From Narthecium ossifragum (lineage: Eukaryota > Streptophyta > Magnoliopsida > Dioscoreales > Nartheciaceae), in contig OY986973.1 of the NCBI GenBank assembly GCA_963920575.1, forward strand, positions 17,532,062 to 17,596,061: a stretch of DNA of 64,000 nucleotides, in the 5' to 3' direction. Below, piece by piece: positions 30,600 to 44,500 of this stretch. The stretch's first letter is position 1, and each line of letters opens with the position of its first letter. The notes beneath the pieces are model-generated. The model was not told the origin of the DNA. It searched no databases and worked only from the letters and a program-made list of their open reading frames with translations. A program made the position numbers and the translations under genes.

Positions 30600-33500
30600 A
30601 AGTACTAAATTAAAATTGTTTCACACTTAGGACACGTTGTTTGGCTGGAAGCTTTGATACCTGCAGTATCTATATATGAGTTTGAGCAAATCATGGATCA
30701 TACCAATGCATTGATTACCTCTAGGATGAATGGAGAATATATATGTCTAATAGGTAGTGCAACATCACATACCATTTTTCGAGAGAAAACTATTTCTGAC
30801 ACTTGACATTAGCCGAGGCTAATGTAAGCATAATGTTAGGCACTTCAAATTTAATTGAAGGCTCCAGGAGAGCTATTGTAGTATTATCAAGAGGTACAAA
30901 GCTCTATATTGAAGATGCCTTATATTCAATCAGATTTAGAAGAAATATGCTTAGTTTCAAAGATTTTCGTTGCAATGGATATCATATTGAAACCACAAAA
31001 TGAAGTTAATGTAGAATACATCTATATTACTTCTACTTCTTCAGGCCAAAAGCGCATATTGTAGAAATGTTTTGGTTTCTCATCTAGTTAATATTATACA
31101 ACAATAAGTTTGATAGAGTCACATGTAGTGATGCACAAGAAATGCTACGACCCAAAACTTTTATGCTCTGATATGATCGTCTCGGTCATCCGAGATCGAC
31201 AATGATCCGTTGAATTATTGAAAATTCACATGAGCATCCATTCAATAACCATAAGATTCTTTCTACAAGTGATCATGTGTGTGCTGCCTGATCACTACGA
31301 AAATTAGTCATCAGACCATCTCCTTCAAAAGTTGCATTAGAGTCTCCTGATTTCTTATAGTAAATTCATGGTGATATATGTGGACCTGTCCATCCAGCGT
31401 GTGGACCATTTCTCTACTTTATGGTACTCATAGATGCATCAATACGATGGTCATATGTGAGTCTTCTTTCTACTCGCAATGTTGCATTTGCTCGACTTCT
31501 TGTACTAATTATTCGCTTTCCAAATTATCCCATTAAAATGATTCGTCTGGATAATGCCGGGGAATTTTCGTCCCAAACATTCAATGACTATTGCATGTCA
31601 AAAAGAATAGGCATTGAACACCCTGTGGCACATGCTCATACTCAAAATGGTTTAGCATAATCTTTTATTAAACCTCGTCAGCTAATTGCTAGACCTTTAC
31701 TTATGAAAGAGAAGTTAGCGGTTTCTGCTTGGGGAGAAGCCATATTCCATGAAGCATCCTTAGTACGAGTCCGATCAACTGCCTATCACACATATTCACC
31801 TTTGCAATTAGCTTTTGGGCAGCAACCAATTATCTCACATGTACGAATATTTGGATGTGTTGTATATGTGTCAATTTCACCTCCACAACGAACTAAAATG
31901 GCACCTCAGCGTCGTCTTGGAATATATGTTAGTTTTGATCCACCCTCTATCATAATGTATATTGAACCTTCTACTAGAGATATTTTTAAAATATGTTTTG
32001 CTGACTGTCACTTTGATGAGACAATTTTCCCTTCATTAGGGGGAGAAAAGGCAAAGTCAGAGCCACATCATGAGATCACTTGGAAAGCCTTGAATTCATT
32101 TCATTTTGATTCCCGAACGAATCAATGTGAACTTGAAGTTCAAAGTATCATTTATTTGCAAAAAATTGCAAATCAATTGCTAGACGCATTCACCGATACA
32201 AAGAAAGCGACAAAGTCACATATACCAGCTGCAAATACTCCAGTTCGAATTGATGTCGATGTAGGACAATTGGCTAATGCAGCAGCAAATGACTCCCATA
32301 TACGCTTGAAGTGTGGGAGACATATTGGTTCAAAGGATAAAGTTCCCCGAAAGAGCTTGAAGTGTGGGAGACATTGGTTCAAAGGATAAAGTTCTCTGAA
32401 AGAGAAAAGCACAAATGGTTAGTGCTCTTGAAAAGGCTAATAGCGCTCCCGAAGAGGCTAATGGTGCTTCTGAAGAGGTGATATCCATCGACCACTCCGA
32501 ACTTACTAAAGAAATTACTCCAGAAGACATTTAGGTACCTGAAAATAATGAAATCTCAATATGTCATGGAGAAAGATGGGATAGAAATAAAGTGGTTGTC
32601 GACAACATATTTGCATATACAGTTGCACTTGACATTACTAGAAGTAATGAAGAGCTTGAAACAAAGACCGTCAAAAAGTGTCGACGTAGAATTGATTGGC
32701 AAAAATGGAAGGAAGCTATTCAAGCTGAATTAAACTCACTGAAAAATCGAAATGTATTTGGACCAGTAGTCTCGACACTAGAAGATGTCAAACCAGTGGG
32801 ATACAAATGGGTATTCATATGAAAGCGAAATGAGAAACATGAAATCATTCGATGTAAAGACCGGCTTGTGGCTTAAGGTTTCTAGCAGAAACATGGTATA
32901 GACTACGAGGAGACTTACTTTTATGTAATGGATGCAATAACCTTTCGTTTCTTAATTGGGTTAGCAGTCCAGAAGCGCTCGATATGCATCTAATGGACTT
33001 AGTCACAGTATACTTATATGGGTTACTAGATAGTGACATTTATATGAAAGTTTTCGAAGGATTTAAAATGCATGAAACAAGGATATGGATCTTTATCTCC
33101 TGAAAGAAGGATATGTGAACAACCAGTTTGTCCATATGTATATATCAAGAAATCAGAGTCTGGATTTGCTATTATTATAGTATATGTTGATGACTTGAAT
33201 CTAATTGTGATTCCAGAAGAGCTCATAAAGGCATCTGACTATTTAAAAAAGGAATTTGAAATGAAAGATCTTGAAAAGATAATATTTTGTTTTGACATGC
33301 AGATCAAGCACTTTCCATGTGGATTATTAGTTCACCAAATAAATTAGATTGAGAAGATGCTGAGACAATTTTACATGGATAAAACTCATCCATTAAGTTC
33401 TCCAATGATGGTCCGTTCTCTTGATGTGAAGAAAGACCATTTTCTCCCTCAAGAAGATGGTGAAGAACTTCTTGATCCTGAAGTACCATCTCTTAGTGTA

Positions 33501-34172
33501 ATTAGAGCTCTCATGTATCTTACAAATTATACATGGCCCAATATTGCAATTTTAGTTAATTTATTGGCAAGATACAACTCTACACTAACATGAAAACATT
33601 GGAATGGGGTTAAGCACATACTGCGTTATCTTCGATGAACTACAGATCTTGGACTATTTTTCTCAAATAGTTTGATACCAGAGTTAGTTGGCTATGCAGA
33701 TGTTGGTTATCTTTCTGATCCATATAAAGCCAAGTCATAAACCGGGTACATTTTCATATATGACAACATTGCTATATCTTGGCGACCTATAAAGCAGACG
33801 CTAACCGCCACATCTTTAAATCATATTGAGATACTTGCTATTCATGAGACAAGTTGTGAGTGTGCCTAGCTGAGGAGTATGATACAGCATATTCAAGATA
33901 CTTGTCGATTACCTTCAATCAGAAATACCTCGACGGTATTATATGAAGATAATGATACATGCATCACTCAAATTAGATGTGAGTATATCAAAGGCAACAG
34001 ACTTAAGCATATATCATCGAAGTTCTTCTACACACATGACCTCCAGAAGAGTGATCATATTGATGTCAAGCAAATACGTCCAAGTGATAATTTAGCAGAT
34101 TTATTCACAAAAGCACTATGTACGATGACATTCAGAAAGCTAGTGCATGATAATTTAGCAGATTTATGCTGA
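30600..34172 (+). pseudogene. Second copia polyprotein remnant (PR, IN, RT, RNase H)
   Basis: Pieces in order: protease end (ANVSIMLGTSNLIEGSRRA), pre-integrase near 31160, integrase (IRLDNAGEFSSQTFNDYC, HTQNGLA, LQLAFGQQPIISHVRIFGC), RT (PVGYKWVF, IIVYVDDLNLIV) and RNase H (VLYEDNDTCITQ, HISSKFFYTHDLQ, DNLADLFTKAL). Stops and frame changes occur throughout. A 47-bp direct duplication at about 32307-32396 lies between integrase and RT. The lineage is not certain; Ivana/Oryco-like is a guess. Confidence 0.85.
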
Positions 34173-34438
34173 ACATTGGAAGCTTACCTTACATCTTTAT
34201 GAGAGGGGTAATGAATTTAGAAGGTGTTCAGATACTGTACTCCTTTTCCTTCGCTAAGATTTTTTCCCACTGGGTTTTCATTGATAAGGTTTTAATGAGG
34301 CAGTCTTCCTAGCCTAATACCATTCTAAGTAAACAAAGAATTATGTACTCTTTTTTCTTAGCTAAGGTTTTGTCCTATTGGGTTTTTCTTAGTAAAGATT
34401 TTAACGATGTATATTCTTTAGTGGTCATCCAAGGGGAG

Positions 34439-34906
34439 TGTTGTAAATATTTGGTGTGAACACCATGGCTGCTAAATGTATGGTATGAACACCATGGTAG
34501 CTATATACATGTAAAAGTAGATGACCACATGTGTTTTTTATACAACCACCAACAAGTTATTTACGAGGGTGAAAAATTTTCACCCTCATAATATGCTAGG
34601 CATTTGTCCTTGCATATCCTTGGCCTCTATAAAATGTGTTCTCATCATGGTGAATGAATCCAAGTAAAAGTAGATGACCATATGTGTTTTTTATACAACC
34701 ACCAACAAGTTACCTACGAGGGTGGAAAATTTTCACCATCATAATATGCAAGGCATTTGTCCTTACATATCCTTGGCTTCTATAAAATGGGTTCTCATCC
34801 TGGTGAATGAATATAAGTAAAAGAAAGCATACCTCATAGCTATGCTCTCTTGTTTCCCTCTCTAATTCACTTGTGTTTGTCTTTTAAGTTTCAATTATTT
34901 ATAACA
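34439..34906 (+). repeat. Second copia 3' LTR
   Basis: 468 bp. It has an internal duplication: the agtagatgaccacatgtg to gtgaatgaat block occurs twice. Confidence 0.88.
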
Positions 34907-35012
34907 TTATGATTAATTATATGAAACCCCTTGAAAAGACATCTATTATCATGAAACCCCCTAAATTGATGACAATATCATAAAATCCCCTAAAAACATT
35001 GAATTAACTAAA

Positions 35013-35507
35013 TGGTGAATTACAGTTTTGGACCATGTGGTTTGGATAAAGTTTCATATAAGGTCTTGTAATTGTAAAACTTTCAAATAAGGCATGACAT
35101 TTGGATTTCATTTCAAATAAGGTCCTGAACTCTGAAGCCGTCTGGCGGGTTGACGGCAAATGAGTCACGTGACATCACGGAGAGGCTTATTGGGCGTTAG
35201 GGTTTACATGGCCCTCTTCGTCGCCCTTTAATCGCTTATGAAATTCTTCCACGGTGAGATTTAGCCTGGTAAGGATCCGGCGCCGAATACATAAACACCT
35301 ACCCAAAGCCACGTTGGTCAACAATTTTGACAACATTGCCTCCTATTTACTGTGACTCAATTGCCATCAACCAACATGACAGTATTGAAGCCCAGGCTTT
35401 GTTTGTAAAGAAATCCAAACCTCATTGTCTTATTTGAAAGTTTTGAAACTACATGATTTTAAATAAAACTTGACCAAAATCACATGATCAAAAGTTGTAA
35501 TTTACCA
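35013..35507. mobile_element. Non-autonomous MULE-like element related to the Pack-MULE
   Basis: About 495 bp with long inverted ends: tggtgaattacagttttgga on the left and the complement of the right end tggtaaattacaacttttga. Matching continues for over 100 bp (aaactttcaaataagRca on both). The inner part has gacggcaaatgagtcacgtg then acatcac, the same motif as the Pack-MULE TIR (gacggcaaaccgctcacgtg then atatcac). It has no coding content. No clean target duplication was seen. Confidence 0.7.
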
Positions 35508-36133
35508 TTCCTTAAATAAATAAAACCGAGACTAATTTACTGCAAAATATATAGATAAGATTCCTAAACTTCCTCTGGCTATTATGATGGGTATATGGAT
35601 GTATTTTTTAAACTTCAGTCCTAACGCTCAAGGGCATACTAGTCACTTCACAAATTAATCTTACATATTTACCATGATTAAGTGTCTAAATTGGACCGGA
35701 GGGGCCATAAGAAATAATTCTATATTTTCAAGGGTTCAATGGTATTGTTGGAAATGTAGAAGGTTTTCTGATATTGGATTTGTTAACCCATCTATTTATT
35801 AATCTGCTGGGATGATCATTAGATTTGGCCGAGCGTGCTTGTACGCAGCTAGACAGATAGGATGCTCTAAAGATTTCATAGCAATGGAGTCATCATCATG
35901 TTTAAACTTTAAAACATTCTTATGTATACGGTGCTGCAGCAGGGGACATGCACCATAGCCTGCATAGCCTACAGTACCCTCTCTGCACTCTAACCGCGGG
36001 AATCACGTCTGTACACTGCAAAGCAACACATACTTGCCAAAAATGAGGAACTCGAAGAAAAGAATATCACACAGCCCTTACAAGTTGGTAGTTGAGGATA
36101 TAGAGAGAGAGATAGAGAGAGAGAGTTGGTGAA
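35508..36133. other. Upstream region of the TauE/SafE gene
   Basis: No gene found. A GA-rich run (gagagagatagagagagagag) at about 36103-36125 is typical of a plant 5' leader. I could not fix a TATA box with confidence. Confidence 0.4.
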
Positions 36134-36169
36134 ATGGAGAATGTTCTTCTATCTATGTCTTCCATTTAA
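36134..36169 (+). promoter_or_regulatory. Upstream ORF in the TauE/SafE leader
   Basis: ATG at 36134 opens 11 codons (MENVLLSMSSI) and stops with TAA, 89 bases before the main ATG and in another frame. If transcription starts upstream of it, this would reduce or condition initiation at 36259. Confidence 0.45.
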
Positions 36170-36258
36170 AAGAAAGAGGAGGTGGTGGCATTGGTCTTTA
36201 GTTCATTCTCTTGTACTTCTTATCTTCTTGTTGTTTCTCTTCAACAGAGATCAAGCCA

Positions 36259-39200
36259 ATGGATTGGAGATCACAGCAGGGAAGAGGGTGGTATTGGGTG
36301 GCAATGCTGCTCCTTTTGGTGAGCATGTTCTTGAGCTGCAGTCAGGTGGTATTAGCTGAGAGGCCTCTCAGACCCTTTGACACTGATAAGAAAGCTATTG
36401 GTGGTAGTATTATTAGCAGTGGTATTAGTAAAAGCAGCAGCATCCAGGAAAAGATTCAGAGAGTCACCAACCTGCTTCATTCCCTATTTGACTCTGGGGA
36501 TTCATCTTATACTCATCTTTGGCCAGTAAGGATACTTATCCTTAATTTCCTCACATGTAAATATATATATATGTGTGTGTGTGCTCAAAATATATAATCT
36601 CAAATTAAGCTATAAGTTTGTCTAGAGATTGTTTGTGGGGGGTTCTTGCTCTGATCGTTGATCGAAAGAATGCATGAATGAATGAATTGAACAGGAAATG
36701 GAGTTTGGGTGGAGGGTGGTGCTCGGTTCAACCATCGGAATCCTAGGAGCAGCCTTGGGAAGCATCGGGGGAGTCGGTGGCGGGGGCATATTCGTGCCCA
36801 TGCTCACTTTAATCATTGGATTCGATCCGAAAACCTCGACCGCCATTTCCAAGTGTAATTTGAAAAGACAATCCTAGTGAATCTTGAAGCTTGATTAATT
36901 TGATGATATGGATGCTAGATAGTTCTTAGTAACACTTTAGTCAGTGTGGCGAATGCCATTCATATGGAAGCTATAGAAACTAGTGTTACCTAATGCTGGA
37001 TTAATCTCGAATATATGTTGCAGGTATGATAATGGGCGCCGCTGGATCGACAGTGTACTACAATCTGAGGCTAAGGCACCCCTCACTGGACTTGCCAATA
37101 ATTGATTATGATTTAGCATTACTATTCCAGCCAATGTTGATGTTGGGCATCAGCGTTGGAGTTGCCTTCAGTGTCATCTTTCCAGACTGGGTGGTTACTG
37201 TTCTCCTCATCATACTCTTCTTAGGTACATTAGTCATACCACATAATTTCATATGGAAATTATGCATTTTTGTCAAAATTGTTTGATCGACAAAGAACAT
37301 GGTTTATGCCGATCATCAAATGCAGTTTCACTAAGCAATTTAACAATGAATCTTTAGAAATTTGCAATTATTCTTGATCGTCTTTTAATATGAGTTCTTG
37401 CGTATCCATTTCTCGCAATCTTCTTAGATGAAGTGAATTAGCATCTTCAGATAAATTTACTGATGCAATATTTCCATGATTCTCTTGCTTGGTAGCTATT
37501 GCATGAATGTTACTATGATATTCTCTTCTTTTCTCATAGGTACATCAACCAAAGCACTTTCCAAGGGTATTGAGACGTGGAAAAAAGAATCCATGATGAA
37601 AAAGGTTTGTATTTACCTTACTGCTATTTGATACTTTTACTGTTCCTTCCACTCTGATAAAAACTAGCTCCTGTTATGCCTTTAGGAAGCAGCAAAGTTG
37701 TTCACCTCATCATCAAACTTGCATGGTAAGTATGAGCAGATCAACAGCCTTAGTCATCCATTTATGTTTGTTCATTTATTTTTGTTTCATGGATATCGAA
37801 CATTAGCGAATTCGTCTAGAAAGCAAAGAACCATTTCCCTGATTTGAGTTTTCAGAAAATCCAGAACTCGATTATAAGCCACTCGCCAGCGGCCCTTCTG
37901 CTAATATGCTGCGGGTTAGATCATTGTCAGATCAGGAGGTATTTTGAGTTGTAACAAGTGCATGCCCCCTTCTTTTCAGCAATAAAATCTATGTTGCATC
38001 ATTTTTCACTTCTACTGATTGGAAAGCCATCATAATTCACACATCCAACACTGCTTTCAAGGTTCCTATCAAAGACAATATTTACTGGAAGGAGTTAATT
38101 CTGCTCCTATCTGTGTGGGTGGCATTTCTTGCTGTGCAGATAATTAAGGTGAGATTTCACAAGCATGTCGTGAAAGATGGATCTCCCAGCTGGACACTAT
38201 AAAGACACATAAACACATTCAATATTTGTTCTCCGTTTTCATAAATTGTGATGTTTTTTCTCTGCATTACTTGTGCAGACATATGCTACAACCTGTTCAA
38301 TAGAGTACTGGCTTCTAAACGCCTTGCAGGTATGCTTAATGGAAAATCAATACTTTTCTCAAGCATGTCGTGTGTAAGATGAATATTAATATGTATGTAA
38401 CATAACCGGCATATATACAGTCGTCAAAAGCAGCTAGACGCAACTGCGAGTTGCATTTAGATTTTGCTTATGAGCAAAAAAATACAGATCTCAAAGTTAT
38501 ATTTGGCAAATAAGTTGAAGAGGACTTGTCTGGACTAGAAGCAGCTGTTTTATTCGCTTTGATTACTATGTTCTACCTGCTTCTGGATCCAGATTTGATA
38601 GTTAGATTTAGCATAGAGAAAAGAAAAGCTATCAGTAAGACAGAACAGACATGAACAGAAAGTACAGGTTCGAACATCAAATATGGATTTTTGGCAATAA
38701 TTCAAATTTAAAAGTTTCAATCAACTTCCAACTTAAGCTCTTTAATCTTACTTTTTTTTGCTAATATAAAGGTACCAATTGCTGTTGCTGTGACTCTCTA
38801 TGAATCCATATGCCTCTACAAAGGGAAGAGAACCATTGCCTCTAGAGGGAAGCATGACATGAATTGGAAAGTGCACCAGTTCTTCCTGTACTGTTCCTGT
38901 GGAATATTGGCAGGAATAGTTGGAGGCTTGCTTGGACTTGGAGGAGGGTTCATCTTGGGTCCTTTGTTTCTAGAATTAGGAGTTCCTCCACAGGTACTGC
39001 TCTCTATTATAGGTTTCAAAAGCGAGGAGAATGTGACATTGTTCTTTCCAATAGTAAGATTAGAAGACTCGTGTAAAAATATTTCTCTGAATGTGGCTTT
39101 ACAAACCTGTATGAAACTAGATTGGTAGAAGAGAGTAATGGTCCTTCAAACTGGATCCAATAATCCTAAGAGCAATTTTTTTTTTCTGATAGGAGTATTA

Positions 39201-39995
39201 AATTTTTGACTCGATATTAGGAAGAACTCTCTTAAGAGCTAAACTTTCATCAAACTTTCATCACTCTCTGGATGTGTTTTATTCATTGTTGGATTCTATT
39301 TGAACTGAATAGTTCAAAGGGCTGATCAATTTTGCATTTTCTTTTAATTTTATCTGTCTTCCTCTTTGAAGAATCTCTAATGTTTTTTGTTAAGATTCAT
39401 ATACTGGTCCTTAAAATTTATCCGTGACTTTAAGCTATCAGGAACTTGAAGGTCTGCTACATACTGCCAGATATCAACATTTGCTAGTGTTTCTGGTACA
39501 GGTTGCAAGTGCAACATCGACTTTTGTGATGACTTTCTCATCCTCCATGTCTGTCATTCAGAATTACCTTCTAGATAGGTTCCCCGTTCCATACGGTAAG
39601 GCTCAAGCTCGATGCTACCACCTAAAAATTCGTTATAAAATGCTGCAAATGTGACAAAGATTAAGAAAGTCTGACTATGGCTGCAGCTACTTATTTTGTA
39701 TCTTTGGCCACTGTTGCTGCATTCACCGGCCAGCACCTCGTCAGGAAGCTGATAGTGCTGCTAGGCCGGGCGTCGCTGATCATCTTCATTCTGGCCTTGA
39801 CCATTTTCGCGAGCGCGATTAGTCTGGGTATCTTCTCGTCTCTTTGTTGCAATACTTTTCATGCAGAGTTTAAAAGCTACAGTTTTAGATGTGATGCATT
39901 GTTGCGCAGGAGGTGTTGGCATAGCAAACATGGTGGAGAAGTTGGAGAGGAAAGAACATATGGGTTTCGAGAACCTGTGCTATCGTTCTTCATAG
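36259..39995 (+). CDS. Sulfite exporter TauE/SafE family membrane protein, 12 coding exons
   Basis: Exons joined by GT-AG: 36259-36525, 36695-36854, 37024-37224, 37540-37604, 37686-37725, 37856-37938, 38062-38148, 38279-38329, 38772-38993, 39502-39595, 39687-39827, 39910-39995, giving 498 residues. Residues 1-34 look like a signal peptide ([19 protein letters not shown]). Two TauE repeats follow: [16 protein letters not shown] in the first (about 94-200) and [20 protein letters not shown] in the second (from 362), with the family stretches [20 protein letters not shown] and [18 protein letters not shown]. Plant members are multi-pass proteins; some act at the ER or Golgi, and a sulfite substrate is inferred from bacterial relatives only. 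The start was chosen as the first in-frame ATG, giving a signal peptide. It converges with the G-beta gene, about 0.8 kb between stops. Confidence 0.9.
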
Positions 39996-40786
39996 ACCTT
40001 TTTAATTGCCTTTTTGAAGCATTTGATGCTTTGTTTCAGCATCTGATCATTCTTTATCTTCTGCAAGCTAGCTTTTGTTCTACTTGTAATCAGGGAAATC
40101 ATCTTTTGAAAGTGTTGCAACAGTTACAGTATAAGACATTGATATTTATGACAGATCCAGTTGGATGCTCATAAGAATCCTCCTCTTCTCTACCCTGCTC
40201 CATGTCCACTAGAACTTGTAAGAGTGGCTAGCAATTCAATAGTTAACAACCTCCTGTTGGAATCTTCTTGAGGATTTTGTGGCTATTGCATAAGCATTGC
40301 CAGCCCCTAAGTCAGGAATAAAGGCTCAATCCAAAAAGGGGGGGGGGGGGGGAACTGTATGCTAACTACAACCGAGATAGGGCTGCTCTTGCGTACTGTT
40401 CCTCAAAGATAACTAAGACTTCAAGGTCAGATTGACAAATTATTAAATGCCATTCACAAGCAGTACATCTACACCACACATCTACCAAGGAAAAGAAGAT
40501 TTACAAAACTCAGAAATTACAATTGGCACTTTCAGTCCAGGGATGCAAATTGGAGACCAGCTGAATGCAGGTCAAACCCCATGATTCATCTCTCTCTTCG
40601 CTGCCTCTGATGCCCTCATCTGGATAGAGCTAGATAGCCTCTCATTTGGTTATTAGTTCGATGCCAACTACCGAACCAGGTTAGGGAACAATGTGCAAGC
40701 ATCAGCCTTTATTTGAATGAACCCTTTCACTTGAACATCAAACTGAATCCGCCAATGTTGGATAATAGCAATGCCAGGAGAAGATT
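39996..40786. other. Convergent 3' UTR region of the TauE and G-beta genes
   Basis: No coding signal. A plus-strand AATAAA at about 40317 could be the TauE polyadenylation signal. A run of 15 G lies at 40338-40352. Confidence 0.5.
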
Positions 40787-41556
40787 TCATACCACTTTCC
40801 TATGTCCTCCAAAGGCCCAAATCTGCCCAAAAAAAGACTGGCTCAGCTCAGCATAGCAAAATCAGAAACCAAAGTCAATCTACTTTCTTTCCGCGCCGTA
40901 TCAAGGTTAAATTTCCGGCCAATATTGTATCCTAAAACTTTCCTAAGGATGGACACATGGTAAATTTAAGAATCTTCAAGCTAGCTTGTTGTATTACCCA
41001 GTGACACACTAGTGGAGCCACAAGGGGCTGCCTGGGAAACCTTCAGTTCCCTCTCTTCTCTAGGGCACAATGAGCAGCATTTCATGAATGGAAGAAAGAA
41101 AACGTTAGCTGATAGGACAACCAACCTTTAGGTTCTTGTCCCAGCTTCCAGTGCACAAGGCACTCCCATCAGCCGACAGACCCAGACAACTTATACGACC
41201 TTCATGAGAGTTCTGAAGAGATCCCAAGTTCAGTACTACCTGAAACGAAGAGTAAAAAGTGTCCATATACCATTTCGAATGAAAAGGCAGCCCATGTACG
41301 AAGATAGACATACATATACATTATGTTTATTAATTAACACAGTCACACAGGAGAAAGAGAGACAGAGCTTAACCTTCAATTTCAAGACACACAATTACTT
41401 TAAAAAGCTATATGTTCTGTTTAAGACTGCTTTGAGATGAGAATGCTTGATGGAAATATCCAGTTCAGCAACTAATATTCAAATTATTTAAAGAATAAAT
41501 AAAACGTAAGGATGCATATCCTTATTGATGATGCATGTGTATAAAAATACAAAACA

Positions 41557-41589
<33 letters not shown>

Positions 41590-44500
41590 TAGCTTGGAAG
41601 GCTAGGGGTTATAGTCGACGTTGGTTGATTATTTTTAACGTCTCTAATTCAAAACCGAACATGAAATTTTGGTTTCATTCGGCTCCTTTATGGAAGATCC
41701 ATGTATTCTCGAATCTATGGACTAAACAAAAAAAAACTTAAGACGTATGAAAGAGGCAGTCATCATAAATTCAATGAAAAAAAGAAAAAAAGAAGAAGAT
41801 CCATAACACCTAATGTTAGCTTTTATGTCTGAATGTATCCAAAGCTATTCACTTTCTAGATGATCCTTCTAGAGGAGGGGGGTTATACCAAACCCATCTA
41901 GTCTAGTTATTTCGTTTCTATTTTCACTCGCACGATCCTGAGGAAAAGACTTTGTTTCCACCGATCTAAAACAATATGACGATAGTTCTAGTAAACCAAA
42001 ACCATCGTTTTCTAGCTATTTGGCTTCAATCTCCATTTTTTTACAACAAAAAAATTGAAGATCTAGTTACGATTAGAAATACACTTTCATATCTTGATCC
42101 ATGAATCCTTTATTTATACTTATTCAAGTTGATTCACCTCAAAAAAAAATTATGCTTCGCGAATCCATAATCTAATTTTTTTATTCAATTTTAACTTTGA
42201 ATACAAATCGTGAGAATGTATGCTCTTTCTCAAATATGCCGTTGAGAAGTAAATGATTAAATCTTTTTAAGAAAAAAAAGTTTTTTTGATCAGAATATAA
42301 AAAACCGAAAGACCCCTTAAGTATGTAAGGTGTTAATAGAACGAATCACACTTTTACCACTAAACTATGCCCGCTACAATATTCATTATTGTATATGGAT
42401 GGACAATTTGTTGAACAAAAGAATGAGACAAAATTCAAATAGCATTAGAATCATGAAAATTCTAGTATTTACACAAACAAACTTGTCCCTTGAATACTTG
42501 AACAAGGGAATGAGTTATATTATAACTATGTGTGTTTAACAATTTATATTGTTATTGTTTAACATATGTATTTTTTTTTATTCTAGTTTTCCCCCTAACT
42601 TTAAGTAAAGTAAATTGGAAAAAAAAATCAATTCTATTTCTAATCTTAAATTGCTAATCTTAATATAAAAATTTCTAATATATTATATAATAATAGATAG
42701 TACTATATCTATATAATAATTGGAAATGATACGTCTATTCTATTATAGGATATAGGAACAGAAATGGGGATTTCCTTGTTCTTACTGCTTCAATCACAAG
42801 TATTTATGATTTTCCAAAGTCAGTTATTAACCTTAAATTTTCCATGCATCATGGCCCTACTTGACTGTGTAAATCATAAAACTTTTCTTGTGGTTGCACA
42901 ATTATACACTTCCCGAGCTACTAGTTTGATAAGTACTAACATTTCTTGCTACATAAGCACTCACGAGATGTGGCATATTTAGCATCATAAAGTTCCAATG
43001 AGAATGTGCCTGTGCCATTAGCATTTACTTAATCCTAGCTAGTCATTAGAAGAATCCCTACTGCATTTTTAACAATAGTACCAATTTCCAATGAGAATGA
43101 TCCGCCTATAAGTTGTTTTCCTTCTCCGTTTACTCACATTCTAGGCTTCTTAGAATTATAAAATGCCTATTCAGCAGTAGTCCCAATTTCCATTACATGT
43201 GTGACAAGACAGTGTCTGATTAGAAGCAAAAACTATTATTAAAGGATGAGATCCAAGATTTTGTACCTCGGCCAGCAATGTGTCCCAGACATAACAGTCA
43301 CCACTTGAGTAACCAGCAAAAAGCAGTCTGCCAGATATGGAGAAGGCAATAGAAGTCACAGTGGGGATACCATTGTCATTATCAGCATGTTGCCGGCTAT
43401 ACACTTGAAGTTGATGCCCAGTCCTCATGTCAAATAACCTGCATGTACCATCATCTGAGCCGGTCCCAAATCTTTGCCCATCTGGGAAGAAATTGACAGT
43501 GTTGACATCCTTCTCATGACCATGATATGTCCGAACAGCTCGGCTAGCAATTCTAGTGTCCCACAAACGAGCAGTTGCATCGCATGAACCAGAAACAAAC
43601 ATATTCGAGTTTGAAGAGTTGATTGAAATGCTGAAAGAACAAAACAAACCACAAAAATGGTAAGCTATAGGTTAAAAGAAAAAATTACGGGGAAAAGCTC
43701 GACCATTTATCCTATTCAATGATGATAAACCATGTCACTAAGAATGAATTCCCACGCACTGATAGCTATATGAATCAATTTCCGCAATTTGTGTATGGAA
43801 ATCAGCTAATAGAGGGAATGTTAAAATCTTGCAAGAGACTGTTACGTTTCTGCAGCTATATTCCATATGTATCAACTCTATGTCAGGAAAATAACTGATC
43901 ATGCTCGTGAATAAATATACTTGTATGCATGCAAAAAAAATTCATGCAGGGTAACACATTCGATGAACAGAACCCTTTATCTAAATCTCTCAAGCATGAT
44001 TAAGCACAATTGATGGCAAAATCATAGAAATTGAATAGGAGTTCCATCTCATACAAGGAACTTAGAGCCTTATGCCTCATGTAGTGTTAACATTTATTTT
44101 GAAGAATCCAAAGAAGAAACTCTTAGTAAGTAACTGAATAATCTCACCCCAATGTATATGGGCAAGTACCTCAATACATCGGCCGTGTGACCAGATGGAA
44201 ATTCACCTCCAAAAACTGAAATTCTCTGGCCGGTGGTCACATCCCACAAAACACATGTCTGATCACCTGAACTCGTGATCAGACGAGTTTCCTGATCTGG
44301 GACATACTGACATGATGATACATAGCCCTTATGTCCTGTAAGGATTCTCGATACTGGTATGTTACCATCTTTATCCACTTGAGAACTTAGATTGAAAATA
44401 GAGCACACGCTATCAAGTCCACCGCAAGCAACAGACTGACCATTGGGGGAGAAGGCACATGTCATCACCCATGCACAATGAAGCTTTATAGCATGTGTTT

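Larger units (their letters stand above)
26032..34906 (+). mobile_element. Second copia element, decayed, with nested gypsy
   Basis: The 5' LTR starts tgttgtaaatatatggtgtg and the 3' LTR (34439) tgttgtaaatatttggtgtg; both end tttataaca. The flanks are ttacg and ttatg, a target duplication with one change. The primer site is just after the 5' LTR and the polypurine tract aaggggag precedes the 3' LTR. The coding region has many stops and the element is old compared with the first copia. Confidence 0.88.

Noticed and set aside
41535..41741. ORF containing [15 protein letters not shown]
   Set aside because: It translates the antisense of the plastid tRNA-Gly 3' exon; a common false protein.
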